Assembly: GCF_001468135.1 (NCBI RefSeq)
Contig: NZ_LNYU01000091.1
Location: 161,768-225,767, forward strand
Reading direction: 5' to 3'
Source: Legionella santicrucis
Lineage (GTDB): Bacteria; Pseudomonadota; Gammaproteobacteria; Legionellales; Legionellaceae
DNA length: 64,000 bases
Below the pieces are notes generated by a model that was given only the letters and a program-made list of their open reading frames with translations, did no database searches and had not been told where the DNA came from. The translations under genes and the position numbers were made by a program. Shown in pieces: positions 9,271-17,797 of this stretch (position 1 is its first letter; each line of letters opens with the position of its first letter).

Positions 9271-9467
9271 TAGCTTAGTGATTGTTATCCCAACCAAGAA
9301 TCTATGATATTAGATGACTCCTATATCCATATCTTTGCTGATCCAGAAAGTACGAATAGCCCAGCAATTAGAGCTTATAAAAAAGCAGGGATTAAAACCG
9401 TAGCTCAGCAGCAGTTACCAGTGAGTTATGGATGATTCGAAAACAAAATTTCCCTCAGAAATTGTAA
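9271..9467 (+). pseudogene. Remnant of a GNAT aminoglycoside 6'-N-acetyltransferase-like gene
   Basis: From 9304 the plus frame reads MILDDSYIHIFADPESTNSP and then AIRAYKKAGIKTVAQQQLPV, the acetyl-CoA-binding C-terminal end of AAC(6')-type acetyltransferases (ADPEST-N-x-x-AIRAY-x-KAGF pattern). This frame stops at 9433-9435. The next frame continues with WMIRKQNFPQKL to a TAA at 9465-9467, and WMIR-x is the usual family C-terminus, so a frameshift lies near 9428. The N-terminal two thirds are missing; an in-frame stop sits at 9271-9273. The relic lies between csp and ligD. Confidence 0.7.
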
Positions 9468-9554
9468 TGACAGCTATCATGCTCAAGCCATATGAGGGAG
9501 AATCTGGCTAGAGAAATATTTAATCCAGCTCAAATTCGCAAATACCGACATTAC

Positions 9555-11435
9555 TCATTTTAATTCATCGAGTCGCAAAGATTGTTTTATTTTCCAATAA
9601 TCCGTCCATGGATCTTCTCTTAACAACTTGAGACGGTTAGGCAATGTTTTTAAAGTAAATTCAGAATCACGCTTATCGTTAGTAAGCTCATCCCAAGAAA
9701 TAGGGACAGCAACAGGTGCATGCGCACGTGCTCTTGTTGAATAAGGACTAATTGCGGTTGCACCACGTTGATTGCGTAAATAATCAATAAAAATTTTGCC
9801 TTTACGTTTGGATTTAGTCATTTTACTCACGTAACATTCAGGATTTATTTTTTCGAGAAACGCCACAAAAACATGTGCAAAATTTTTCACTTCATCCCAC
9901 CCATATTCTGGTTGTATAGGTACAACCACATGTAATCCTTTACCACCTGTTGTTTTGACAAAAGAAGTTAATTTAAATTCTTGCAAATATTTTTTTACTT
10001 CCAAAGCAGATTTAACTGTTGTCTCCCAAGCAACTGATGGATCAGGATCTAAATCAATAACAATAAAATCTGGTTTTTCTATGTCTGCAATTAGACTCCC
10101 CCATGGATGAATTTCTAAAACATCCATTTGTATCAAACTATATAATCCATCTTTAGTATTCAAATAAATGAATTGCTCTTTTTTTCCCACTTTAGCTTCT
10201 ACAGTAATCGCTTTTAAAGCTTTAGGTGTAGACTCAGTATAATGACGTTGAAAAAAGCAATCATTCCGATTTTCAGTGCATCGTACTAGTGATAAAACCC
10301 TATCTTTAATAAAGGGCATTATATGCTCAGCTACAATTTCATAATAATTAAGTAAATCTCTTTTGGTAATTTCTTCTTCAAGATAAAGTACTTTATCAGG
10401 ATGAGTTATTTTAAATGAATGTTTCTGAGTATCCAGTTTCACTTTCTTCACTGCATCGCTTTTATGCACAATATTTTTTTCCTCCTTAAATATCTCCTCT
10501 GGCTTTTTATCCAAACGTAATCCTTTAAAACTTGGATGACGTAAATGACTTTCTGCTGTCCACTCAGTAAACTCCACCTCCACCACCCATTTGGGTTTTA
10601 CCCATATTACATCATTAGAATCAGGAGTTTTTTTATTAAAAGGCTTCTTAGTTTGAGGTTCTTTTTGTAAAAGAGTAAAAATTTCTTGAAGTGACTCCTC
10701 TGTAAATCCTGTCCCCACTTTCCCTACAAATTCTAACTTCCCATGCTCGTTATAAACCCCTAAAAATAAAGATCGAAAATAGTGACGCCTTCCCTTAGAA
10801 GGAATATATCCTATAATAATAAATTCTTGCCTTTGTTGGCATTTTACCTTCAACCATGTTGTACTTCGCTTGGATAAATAGGGGCTATCTATTCGTTTGG
10901 AAATTATTCCTTCGAGAGATAAATCACAAGATTGCTGAAAAAGAAAACCGCCATTCCCTATAATATGGTCACTATAACGAAGCGTTTTATTTTCTCCTGC
11001 TAATAATTCTTTTAAAATCTGCTTACGCTTTAATAAGGGTAAAGATCTTAAATCAAATTGATCGTAATAAAGAATGTCGAAAATATAATAAACATAAGGA
11101 GCATTTGCGTTAACTTTAATAGTATTTTGTAACAATTGAAAATCAGAATATCCATGCTTATCAAGCAACACAAGCTCTCCATCCAAAATGACTCGCTGCA
11201 ATGATAATTTTTTAATTGCTTGTTCTATCGACAATAAATAGCTGGTCCAATCATTATTGTTACGTGTTTTTAAATGAATCTTTTTATCATGAATAAAAGC
11301 AATGATTCGATATCCATCAAACTTTATTTCATGCAACCACTCTGGACCTTCCGGAGCCTTATCCGCTAGAGTTGCTAATTGAGGTTGAATAAATTCAGGA
11401 AAAGGAATAATTGGCAAACTATTTGGTAATTTCAA
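9555..11435 (-). CDS. ligD: LigD ligase-polymerase part (ATP-dependent DNA ligase plus PrimPol), NHEJ
   Basis: A 626-residue protein. Residues about 15-300 are an ATP-dependent DNA ligase with nucleotidyl-lysine motif EIKFDGYR (Lys38), LEGIISKR and WLKVKC, then an OB fold (VGKVGTGFTE). About 345-620 is the archaeo-eukaryotic-primase-type polymerase: THPDKVLY start, metal motif DLDPDP near 460, GGKGLHVVVP, and the C-terminal SPYSTRARAHAPVAVPISWD. It seals and fills DNA ends with Ku. Its frame begins with a TTG that overlaps the phosphoesterase stop (TTGA); upstream the same frame stays open through an A9 run, so it may normally be expressed as a fusion. Domain order PE-Lig-Pol matches Pseudomonas-type LigD. 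Confidence 0.95.
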   Translation of the reverse strand: MKLPNSLPIIPFPEFIQPQLATLADKAPEGPEWLHEIKFDGYRIIAFIHDKKIHLKTRNNNDWTSYLLSIEQAIKKLSLQRVILDGELVLLDKHGYSDFQLLQNTIKVNANAPYVYYIFDILYYDQFDLRSLPLLKRKQILKELLAGENKTLRYSDHIIGNGGFLFQQSCDLSLEGIISKRIDSPYLSKRSTTWLKVKCQQRQEFIIIGYIPSKGRRHYFRSLFLGVYNEHGKLEFVGKVGTGFTEESLQEIFTLLQKEPQTKKPFNKKTPDSNDVIWVKPKWVVEVEFTEWTAESHLRHPSFKGLRLDKKPEEIFKEEKNIVHKSDAVKKVKLDTQKHSFKITHPDKVLYLEEEITKRDLLNYYEIVAEHIMPFIKDRVLSLVRCTENRNDCFFQRHYTESTPKALKAITVEAKVGKKEQFIYLNTKDGLYSLIQMDVLEIHPWGSLIADIEKPDFIVIDLDPDPSVAWETTVKSALEVKKYLQEFKLTSFVKTTGGKGLHVVVPIQPEYGWDEVKNFAHVFVAFLEKINPECYVSKMTKSKRKGKIFIDYLRNQRGATAISPYSTRARAHAPVAVPISWDELTNDKRDSEFTLKTLPNRLKLLREDPWTDYWKIKQSLRLDELK

Positions 11436-12070
11436 AAGTCCATCGTCATGTTTTTTTTTAAGCCTAAATTTTTAGTCGGCTTCTCCATTAGTCCTTCTTT
11501 TGTCCATAAAAAACGAAATTTTTTACTTATTTCCTCAATAGACTGATGAGTCAATACACTATTTGGTGCCTCCAAAGTAACATCATAATCTTCTAATTTT
11601 TGAGCAAATTCATCTTTATATTTAATTAAAAACCATTGGTTCTCTTCTTTAAAACGAAGCAAATCCCAACGTCCTTTTAATTTTTTAGCATTTAACTCAA
11701 ATCGTAAATGTCCCGCTTTATAGGCCTCTTCGGGATTTTTATCCAGAGTTTTCCAAAAACCTTGGTCCCAAAGCATCACAACACCAGCACCATATTGGCC
11801 TTTGGGTATAACTCCTTCAAAATAGCCATACTCAACTGGATGGTCTTCAACATGTATTGCTAAACGCTTCACTAAAGGATCAAAACAAGGGCCTTTGGGA
11901 ATCGCCCAACTGAGTAATACTCCATTCAATTCTAACCGAAAATCATAATGGAGATGGCTGGCTGCATGTTTTTGAATAACAAATAAAAATTTGTTTTCAT
12001 GAGAAACATTGCCTTGAGGTTCAGGAGTTTTATTAAAATTCCTTTTCTTTCGATAAGACTCCAAACGCAT
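11432..12070 (-). CDS. ligD: LigD N-terminal 3'-phosphoesterase domain protein
   Basis: 212 residues covering the complete LigD phosphoesterase: RLESYRKKRNFNKTPEP start, FVIQKHAASHLHYDFRLELN and SWAIPKGP, HPVEYGYFEGVIPKGQYGAG, and GRWDLLRF. This domain trims 3'-phosphate and ribonucleotide ends. Start taken at the inner ATG (12070), which has GGAG six bases upstream and a family-like beginning; an ATG at 12082 is also possible. The last codons read L-K-K-N-M-T-M-D-F; the AAA AAA AAC stretch is a slippery site, and a -1 shift there enters the ligase frame. Divergent from ku. Confidence 0.92.
   Translation of the reverse strand: MRLESYRKKRNFNKTPEPQGNVSHENKFLFVIQKHAASHLHYDFRLELNGVLLSWAIPKGPCFDPLVKRLAIHVEDHPVEYGYFEGVIPKGQYGAGVVMLWDQGFWKTLDKNPEEAYKAGHLRFELNAKKLKGRWDLLRFKEENQWFLIKYKDEFAQKLEDYDVTLEAPNSVLTHQSIEEISKKFRFLWTKEGLMEKPTKNLGLKKNMTMDF
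11448..11459 (-). promoter_or_regulatory. A9 run with in-frame A AAA AAC slippery heptamer joining the two LigD frames
   Basis: On the minus strand the phosphoesterase frame reads TTA AAA AAA AAC ATG. The last seven bases of the A-run region, A AAA AAC, are in the correct register for a -1 ribosomal frameshift, and the -1 frame (CAT GAC GAT GGA CTT TTG AAA) runs straight into the ligase. An RNA polymerase slip adding one A gives the same fusion. The resulting protein would be about 838-842 residues, the usual LigD size. Whether the site works is unproven; no strong downstream hairpin is evident. Confidence 0.5.
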
Positions 12071-12229
12071 GGCTATCTCCATGATGTATTATCTCTTCTT
12101 TAATTTTATTAAAAAAACTAGAAATTTCCACTTTGAATAGAACTCAAAAAAGAGATAAATGGTCTAATCTTTTTTAATAAACCTCAATTATAAGATTTTA
12201 TAAATGAATTTATTTAAGGATTAAATAGA

Positions 12230-13027
12230 ATGCCTAAATCAATTTGGAAAGGAGAAATTTCTTTTGGCCTTGTTGCTATTCCTGTTTCTTTATATTCAAC
12301 TGAAGAAAAAAATGAGATTAATTTTCATTTACTTGATAAAAAGACTAAATCAAGAATTCGCTATCAACGTATTAGTGAAAAAACAGGAAATGAAGTATCT
12401 TGGGATAATATCGTTAAAGGATTTGAATACGAAAAAGATCGCTATATTATTGTGGATGAAGAAAAATTTGAAAAGGTTGAGCCTGATTTATTTAAAGCAA
12501 TCACTATTGAAGAGTTCGTCAATTTTCAAGAAATCGATAGCCTTTATTTAATTAAACCTTATTATTTAGTACCTGAAAGCAAAAACAAAAAAGCTTATGT
12601 GTTATTAAGAGAATCATTAAAAAAAACAAATAAAGCCGGCGTAGCTCGGGTTATCATACGGACTAAAGAATCCATATGCTTGATTGTTCCCCATCAGCAT
12701 GCATTACTTTTATACTTAATCCATTTTAAAGATGAAATCCGTGCAGAACATGAAATTGATCTCCCTCAAGAAAATCTCAAGACTTATAAAATTTCTGATT
12801 CAGAAATAAAAATGGCCACGGCTTTGATTCAAGAAATGACTACAAAATGGCAACCAGAAAAATATCACAATGAATATCGAGAAGCATTAAAAAAATGGCT
12901 AGATCAACAAATTGCAAAACAATCAAAAACTAAAGAAGCAATCTCTGAAAAAGAGAGCAAAAGTGATGTAATTGATTTCATTTCTCTGTTAAAAGAAAGT
13001 ATGAAAAAAAGAAAATCATCTAAATAA
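12230..13027 (+). CDS. ku: Ku protein, non-homologous end joining
   Basis: A 265-residue bacterial Ku homologue: KSIWKGEISFGLVAIPVSLY at the N-terminus, RIRYQRISEKTGNEV, KGFEYEKDRYIIVDEEKFEK and ARVIIRTKE. It forms a homodimer ring around broken DNA ends and recruits LigD. The C-terminal tail after about 235 is lysine-rich and short, as in minimal bacterial Ku. AAGGA lies about ten bases before the ATG. It is divergent from ligD across about 160 bases, so both may share one regulatory region. Confidence 0.97.
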   Translation: MPKSIWKGEISFGLVAIPVSLYSTEEKNEINFHLLDKKTKSRIRYQRISEKTGNEVSWDNIVKGFEYEKDRYIIVDEEKFEKVEPDLFKAITIEEFVNFQEIDSLYLIKPYYLVPESKNKKAYVLLRESLKKTNKAGVARVIIRTKESICLIVPHQHALLLYLIHFKDEIRAEHEIDLPQENLKTYKISDSEIKMATALIQEMTTKWQPEKYHNEYREALKKWLDQQIAKQSKTKEAISEKESKSDVIDFISLLKESMKKRKSSK

Positions 13028-13182
13028 AATTGAACCAACAAACTACAATAATTATCTTACCATAAAAAATAATGATCATTTTGAATAAAAAAAAGAAAAA
13101 TCCTCTGCTTTCACCTATACTCATCTGAGATAATGCAAAAATTATAGTCATATAAGAAAATATATGACCCAAGGAGATTTAT

Positions 13183-13383
13183 ATGATATCAACTCATTTT
13201 AAAAAAATAATTATAGGCATGAGTATAGGTGTTTTTTTCGCTTCTAATAGTTGGGCTGTATGGACAAAAGATGTTCATGGCACCACTTGTGTAGGCAACA
13301 CATGCCATCATTCATCTTATAAAAAACAGTGCTATCATGGTGATTGTCGTGTAGTGAAACGTAGCAGCACTTGGCATAGATAA
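13183..13383 (+). CDS. Small secreted Cys/His-rich protein, function unknown
   Basis: 66 residues with a clear Sec signal peptide (KKIIIGMSIGVFFASNSWA, cleavage likely before VWTKD). The mature part of about 40 residues has four cysteines and many His and Arg residues (TTCVGNTCHH, KKQCYHGDCR), suggesting two disulfides or metal binding. A strong AAGGAG precedes the ATG. I do not recognise the family. A hairpin follows the stop, so it is probably a one-gene unit. Confidence 0.75.
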   Translation: MISTHFKKIIIGMSIGVFFASNSWAVWTKDVHGTTCVGNTCHHSSYKKQCYHGDCRVVKRSSTWHR

Positions 13384-13389
13384 CCCCTT

Positions 13390-13430
13390 GTAGCCTGGGT
13401 TTTCGAGTAAAATGCTCATACCCAGGTTAC
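13390..13430 (+). terminator. Hairpin after the small secreted gene
   Basis: Inverted repeat TAGCCTGGGT / ACCCAGGTTA (arms 13391-13400 and 13420-13429, one G-U pair, extendable by one G-C pair) seven bases after the stop. No proper T-run follows, so termination strength is uncertain. Confidence 0.45.
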
Positions 13431-13523
13431 GAAAAACACAATTAATTGGTATCACTAAAAAATCGCTCGTGATACAACAATAAAACTATAAAAATTTATT
13501 CTAGGAACATTTCGTTTTCTTTC

Positions 13524-15128
13524 TCATGATGTTTTGTCTTGCTGCTCTATTACATCACAGACGGACGTAAGCTTTAATGTCCTTGAAGCAAGTGATCTTT
13601 CATTCTCAGGAAAAATAACACGAAATCCAGGTTCTAAAATTTGTCCAAGTGGATTTAAGGAAATTTCTGATGTACTCACCTCTATGCGTCTTTGAACTAA
13701 CAAGCGATACATCTTTTCCACATTTTTGCTATTTTTTAGTTTTTCTTGACAATTCTGTAGAAATTTTCTTGCTTTTTGTTGATAAAACTCAATATCTTGT
13801 TGTGGGGATGTACGATTTTTTAGCAATTTTTTTGCAGCCCACTCTTTTGACTCGCTTAAGTTTTTTATAAATACATCATGCCAGTTCAAAGTAGGGGTTG
13901 CAGGCAGCAAACGTAAAAGACTACATCGTGCCGGTGAAAATACTGGATTTGCTTTATCTATATCTAAAACATCCAACATGAATTTAGTATCAATTACTCC
14001 ACTGTTAATTAAATTATCTACTGCTAATTTATCTGATTCAGCCTTCACGGGTGTAAGCCAAGCATGATCTGCATCTTGTAAATAAGTTTCAGGAAAATGA
14101 CTCCCTAAAACATTTAATGCCTCTTCGTAAAAAACCCTAGAAATAATAATCGCTTGATTTTTCTGATCCGATAACAATCTTGAATCAATAAAAAACTCAA
14201 TGGGAATACTTACTTCGGAATAAAATTCATCATTTGGGTAAATATCAGACATTAAATTGAGTTCAACCGGACAAAACAAGGGACGAAGCAATTCTTGTAG
14301 GGAAAGAGAAGCCTTTTTTCGATAGAATTTCTCATTATAATTGAGCTTGTTAACACCAAGTAAAACATTTTTGGATAATTGCTCCGGCGCCACTAGTGTT
14401 TCTAAAATATCTTGCAATGTCGCATCTGGCTTGCGCCCACCAAAATCCAATTTTCGCTTTGGTTCCCACCAATCATTATGAGGCTTATCCAATTCTTTCA
14501 TAATGGGTCCACCAGCCCCATGACATCCAGAACAACGTAATCGTGTACCAAATTGGGGATGTTTTGGATCGGGTTGGCGATGAAGTAACGCGTTATCTGC
14601 AAAAATATCTACTGAATCCCCACGGTAAAACCATTGGCCTTGTGTGCCATCACCACGTAATTCATAAAAATTAAATACCTCCTTTTTAGGATCCCAAGCA
14701 AATGCCTCGATCATTAATGCATTCTTTTCTGGATTCTGATCAGCAACTAAATCACCAGTTGGGCTTACAGTAGTAAAATGACCAAAGAAAAAATCGCCGG
14801 CATTAATGGATAAATGATAATCCATTATTTTTAACTCCCCTAAGGCCATCTCAAATAAACTAAAACTACCTTGAGATGGATTATGGAATCCTCGATTTGC
14901 AACCATTGTTGTTTCTATTTTCAAACCCGAATTTTTTAAAAATTGCCGCAATGCAAAAACATCTCTAGGGCACTGAGTCTCTGAAAAAAGTATAAAGCCT
15001 AAAGCATCATTAGTTCGCTCTGCAGGTTTTCCAGAAGAATGAAAGACAGGACAGGCAGAAAAAATATCTTGAGAAAAAGTCGTCAGCATACAAAATAAAA
15101 CAATGAAACAATATAATCCTTTTTTCAC
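13524..15128 (-). CDS. Secreted protein with one CxxCH haem-binding motif, cytochrome-like
   Basis: 534 residues starting at GTG with AAGGAA about ten bases upstream. A signal peptide (KKGLYCFIVLFCMLTTFSQD, cleavage near IFSA) sends it to the periplasm. A single CSGCH motif at 199-203, within RLRCSGCHGAGGPIMKELD, suggests covalent haem attachment as in c-type cytochromes; met298-type ligands cannot be assigned by eye. Other cysteines occur at the N-terminus and near the C-terminus. The rest is not a recognised fold. The protein may be a cytochrome-type oxidoreductase, but the motif could be structural. It has no electron-transfer neighbours. Confidence 0.65.
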   Translation of the reverse strand: MKKGLYCFIVLFCMLTTFSQDIFSACPVFHSSGKPAERTNDALGFILFSETQCPRDVFALRQFLKNSGLKIETTMVANRGFHNPSQGSFSLFEMALGELKIMDYHLSINAGDFFFGHFTTVSPTGDLVADQNPEKNALMIEAFAWDPKKEVFNFYELRGDGTQGQWFYRGDSVDIFADNALLHRQPDPKHPQFGTRLRCSGCHGAGGPIMKELDKPHNDWWEPKRKLDFGGRKPDATLQDILETLVAPEQLSKNVLLGVNKLNYNEKFYRKKASLSLQELLRPLFCPVELNLMSDIYPNDEFYSEVSIPIEFFIDSRLLSDQKNQAIIISRVFYEEALNVLGSHFPETYLQDADHAWLTPVKAESDKLAVDNLINSGVIDTKFMLDVLDIDKANPVFSPARCSLLRLLPATPTLNWHDVFIKNLSESKEWAAKKLLKNRTSPQQDIEFYQQKARKFLQNCQEKLKNSKNVEKMYRLLVQRRIEVSTSEISLNPLGQILEPGFRVIFPENERSLASRTLKLTSVCDVIEQQDKTS

Positions 15129-15497
15129 AATAAATTCCTTATCTTCAGCAATTATTGATTATGCGTTATAAAAGAGGCAGTTAATTTTTTCTTCAAAAAC
15201 TGTCCTATGGTCTGTATTTCATTTTTGAGCCTTTAAGAAAACTGGAACAAAACTTTGTTTTTGTGGGAAATAACCACTGCTCCCAATAATTATTAGTCAC
15301 CTGAATAAGTTTTAATGTGTTGGTGCGCATAATTTTTCTTTAAATAAGAGCAAAAAGCACATCTTAAAAGCAAAGAATGATTCAGTCAAAACATTACTTA
15401 ATTTATTGAAATTACACAAAAATATCAATCGGCCCAAAATAAATGCACTTTTTACAAAAACTACTATACTTTTAAAACTAGGACGAACAGGAATTGA
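15129..15497. other. Divergent intergenic stretch, no gene seen
   Basis: This 369-base AT-rich gap between the CxxCH protein and an orphan gene must hold both promoters. I see no clear -35/-10 pair, no hairpin with a T-run and no RNA gene. Confidence 0.4.
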
Positions 15498-16277
15498 ATG
15501 ATGGACTCCATTCAATTAGCACTGGATGTGCACTTACGAAGGGTTAATAAATATAAAAGAAGTTCCATTTTAAAAAAACATCACATCTCTGAAGCAACAT
15601 GCCCATTGCTCGTATCTTACTTAGCATGGATTAGAAAAATTAATGGTAATCTCAATAAAACAGATGAAATGCATCAAAATGAGCAAATACATAATGAGTT
15701 CAAGTTATTATGTAAACGCAATTTATTGTTTTTTTTAACAGCCACTCGCCAATTTGATGTAATCGAAAAATTATTTAATACTCCATCCTTTACTACACGA
15801 TTACATCATTCAATCAGATGCATAAAAAACGAACAAAACAAAGTAAATCAAATAAAAAAGAAACGTTTACTGCAATTAATTCATCAACAAAATAATAAGC
15901 TCGCATCACTTTTAGAAAAAAAGCATCATATACCAATTGATAAATTTAATCATTGTCTTAATTATTTCATTCATTTTGCAAAAAAAAACTTAGTAAGAAA
16001 TGAATATATGCAAGAGACAGATGTTATGGAGTATGCATTAACGGCGTTTAAATTTTTCGTAGAAAATCCTAAAAAAAGAAATAATTTTAATCATGAAATA
16101 ATATGTGTTCTTGAGAACAATGATCGCTCAAAAGAAAAATCGCGCCCATCATATAAGAGTTTTCTATTTAACCAGCATTTAACTTTCTTTTCATCAACAG
16201 AGCACAGCAAAAAAGAAAGAGAAATACAATTCAGACCAACCTTGAATACTTTTCGAAAAGGTTCTGTTTTATTTTAG
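15498..16277 (+). CDS. Hypothetical protein, alpha-helical, possible effector
   Basis: 259 residues, very rich in Lys, Asn, His and Phe, with no signal peptide or membrane segment. It looks mostly helical (LLQLIHQQNNKLASLLEKKH; FNHCLNYFIHFAKKN). I recognise no domain. AGGAAT lies five bases before the ATG; a second ATG follows directly. The stop is within a bidirectional hairpin. Soluble orphan Legionella genes of this size are often Dot/Icm substrates, but no secretion signal can be proved here. Confidence 0.65.
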   Translation: MMDSIQLALDVHLRRVNKYKRSSILKKHHISEATCPLLVSYLAWIRKINGNLNKTDEMHQNEQIHNEFKLLCKRNLLFFLTATRQFDVIEKLFNTPSFTTRLHHSIRCIKNEQNKVNQIKKKRLLQLIHQQNNKLASLLEKKHHIPIDKFNHCLNYFIHFAKKNLVRNEYMQETDVMEYALTAFKFFVENPKKRNNFNHEIICVLENNDRSKEKSRPSYKSFLFNQHLTFFSSTEHSKKEREIQFRPTLNTFRKGSVLF

Positions 16278-16305
16278 CCTGACTTATGGTAAGCACAGGC
16301 TAAAA
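16272..16305. terminator. Bidirectional terminator between the orphan gene and serS
   Basis: Ten-base perfect arms TTTTAGCCTG / CAGGCTAAAA with a 14-base loop; the A/T ends give a U-tract in either direction. It lies between convergent genes and includes the stop codon of the plus-strand gene. Confidence 0.7.
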
Positions 16306-16318
16306 ATATGCTTTTTTA

Positions 16319-17602
16319 TTACTTCACATGCTGTATACACTCTATACCACCTAAATAAGGTCTTAAGGCCATAGGAATGTGAATATTACCCTCTTTATCT
16401 TGGCAATTTTCCATTAAAGCAACTAATGTTCTACCTACGGCAAGGCCTGATCCATTCAGAGTATGTACCAAATTGATTTCACGTGTTTTCTCATGTCTAT
16501 AGCGTGCTTTCATACGACGCGCTTGAAAAGCTTCCATATTAGAACAGGACGAAATTTCTCTATAAGTATTCTGACTGGGTAACCATACTTCTATATCATA
16601 AGTTTTCGCTGCACTAGGTCCCATGTCACCGGTACAAAGAGTAACTACACGATAAGGTAATTCTAAGCGCTGCAGTATCGTTTCGGCATGTTGTACTAGT
16701 TGTTCCAAAGCAATATATGACTCTTCTGGCTTAGTAATCCATACTAATTCTACTTTTTCAAACTGATGTTGTCGGATCATACCTTTAGTATCTTTACCAT
16801 AAGAACCCGCCTCACTTCGAAAACAAGGCGAATGGCATGCATAACGAATAGGTAAATTCTCTTCAGCTAAAAGAGTATCACGGACCGTATTAGTTACAGG
16901 AATTTCTGCTGTAGGAATCAAATAATACCCATGATCCCCAGTTAATTTAAATAGATCTTCTTCAAACTTCGGTAATTGACCCGTGCCTAATAAGCTGTCT
17001 GCATTAACAATATATGGAACATAAATTTCTTGATATCCATGTTGTTGTGTATGAAGATCTAACATAAATTGAATCAAACCACGATGTAATCTAGCTAATT
17101 GATTTTTCATAACCACAAAGCGACTACCCGTCAGCTTAGCAGCCAAAGCAAAATCCATTTGACCCAACCCATCTCCCAATTCATCATGTGACTTTACTGG
17201 AAAATCAAAAGTTGGAATTGTGCCCCAACGTCTAATTTCTTGGTTATGTTGTTCATTTTCGCCAACTGGGACAGACTCATGTGGAATATTAGGCAAACGT
17301 AAAGCAATTGCTTCAATTTGTTGTAACACATCATCAAGTTCACCTTTTTTTTGTTCCAACTCCTTAGCAAGACGATTCATATCTTCACGCATGACATCTA
17401 TATCTTCACCACGAGACTTTGCCTCCCCAATGGCTTTGGAACGGGTGTTACGTTCATTTTGTAATGATTGCGTTGCAACTTGTAATGATTTACGCTTTTC
17501 TTCTAAGGCAATAAAAGATGAAACATCAAACTGAAAGCCTCTTTTTAATAACTGCGAGGCGACAAATTGCGGCTCATCACGTAATAATTGAATGTCTAGC
17601 AT
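16319..17602 (-). CDS. serS: Seryl-tRNA synthetase
   Basis: A 427-residue class II synthetase charging tRNA-Ser (and tRNA-Sec where present). The N-terminal coiled-coil arm spans about 30-100 ([20 protein letters not shown]). Motif 2 is [20 protein letters not shown] and motif 3 is [16 protein letters not shown]. Length is standard. It follows lpxA on the same strand after a 195-base gap that contains an imperfect inverted repeat, so it is probably transcribed apart from the lipid A genes. Confidence 0.98.
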   Translation of the reverse strand: MLDIQLLRDEPQFVASQLLKRGFQFDVSSFIALEEKRKSLQVATQSLQNERNTRSKAIGEAKSRGEDIDVMREDMNRLAKELEQKKGELDDVLQQIEAIALRLPNIPHESVPVGENEQHNQEIRRWGTIPTFDFPVKSHDELGDGLGQMDFALAAKLTGSRFVVMKNQLARLHRGLIQFMLDLHTQQHGYQEIYVPYIVNADSLLGTGQLPKFEEDLFKLTGDHGYYLIPTAEIPVTNTVRDTLLAEENLPIRYACHSPCFRSEAGSYGKDTKGMIRQHQFEKVELVWITKPEESYIALEQLVQHAETILQRLELPYRVVTLCTGDMGPSAAKTYDIEVWLPSQNTYREISSCSNMEAFQARRMKARYRHEKTREINLVHTLNGSGLAVGRTLVALMENCQDKEGNIHIPMALRPYLGGIECIQHVK

Positions 17603-17682
17603 AAAGATATCACTCTAACTTAATTTATTCGTCCAATTGCAACTGCTAGCCCTCTACATAAATTTTTTGGTGAGCATTCGAA

Positions 17683-17756
17683 TTTGTGCGCAGTTGGACA
17701 AAAATATTAAAAAAAGCATACATCAGGATATAAAAATATTATCCAATTCGCACAAA
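17683..17756. repeat. Imperfect inverted repeat between lpxA and serS
   Basis: TTTGTGCGCAGTTGGA (from 17683) is mirrored by TCCAATTCGCACAAA (ending 17756), with further AATATT pairing inward, around an A-rich centre of about 26 bases. It could end lpxA transcription or regulate serS; no T-run is visible. Confidence 0.4.
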
Positions 17757-17797
17757 ATAAAGGCACACTTAAGATGAAGTGAGCAGTTGCATTTAAT

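Noticed and set aside
12264..12551. 95-codon frame inside ku
   Set aside because: Runs in another frame of ku, Lys/Ile/Leu-rich, with no independent support.
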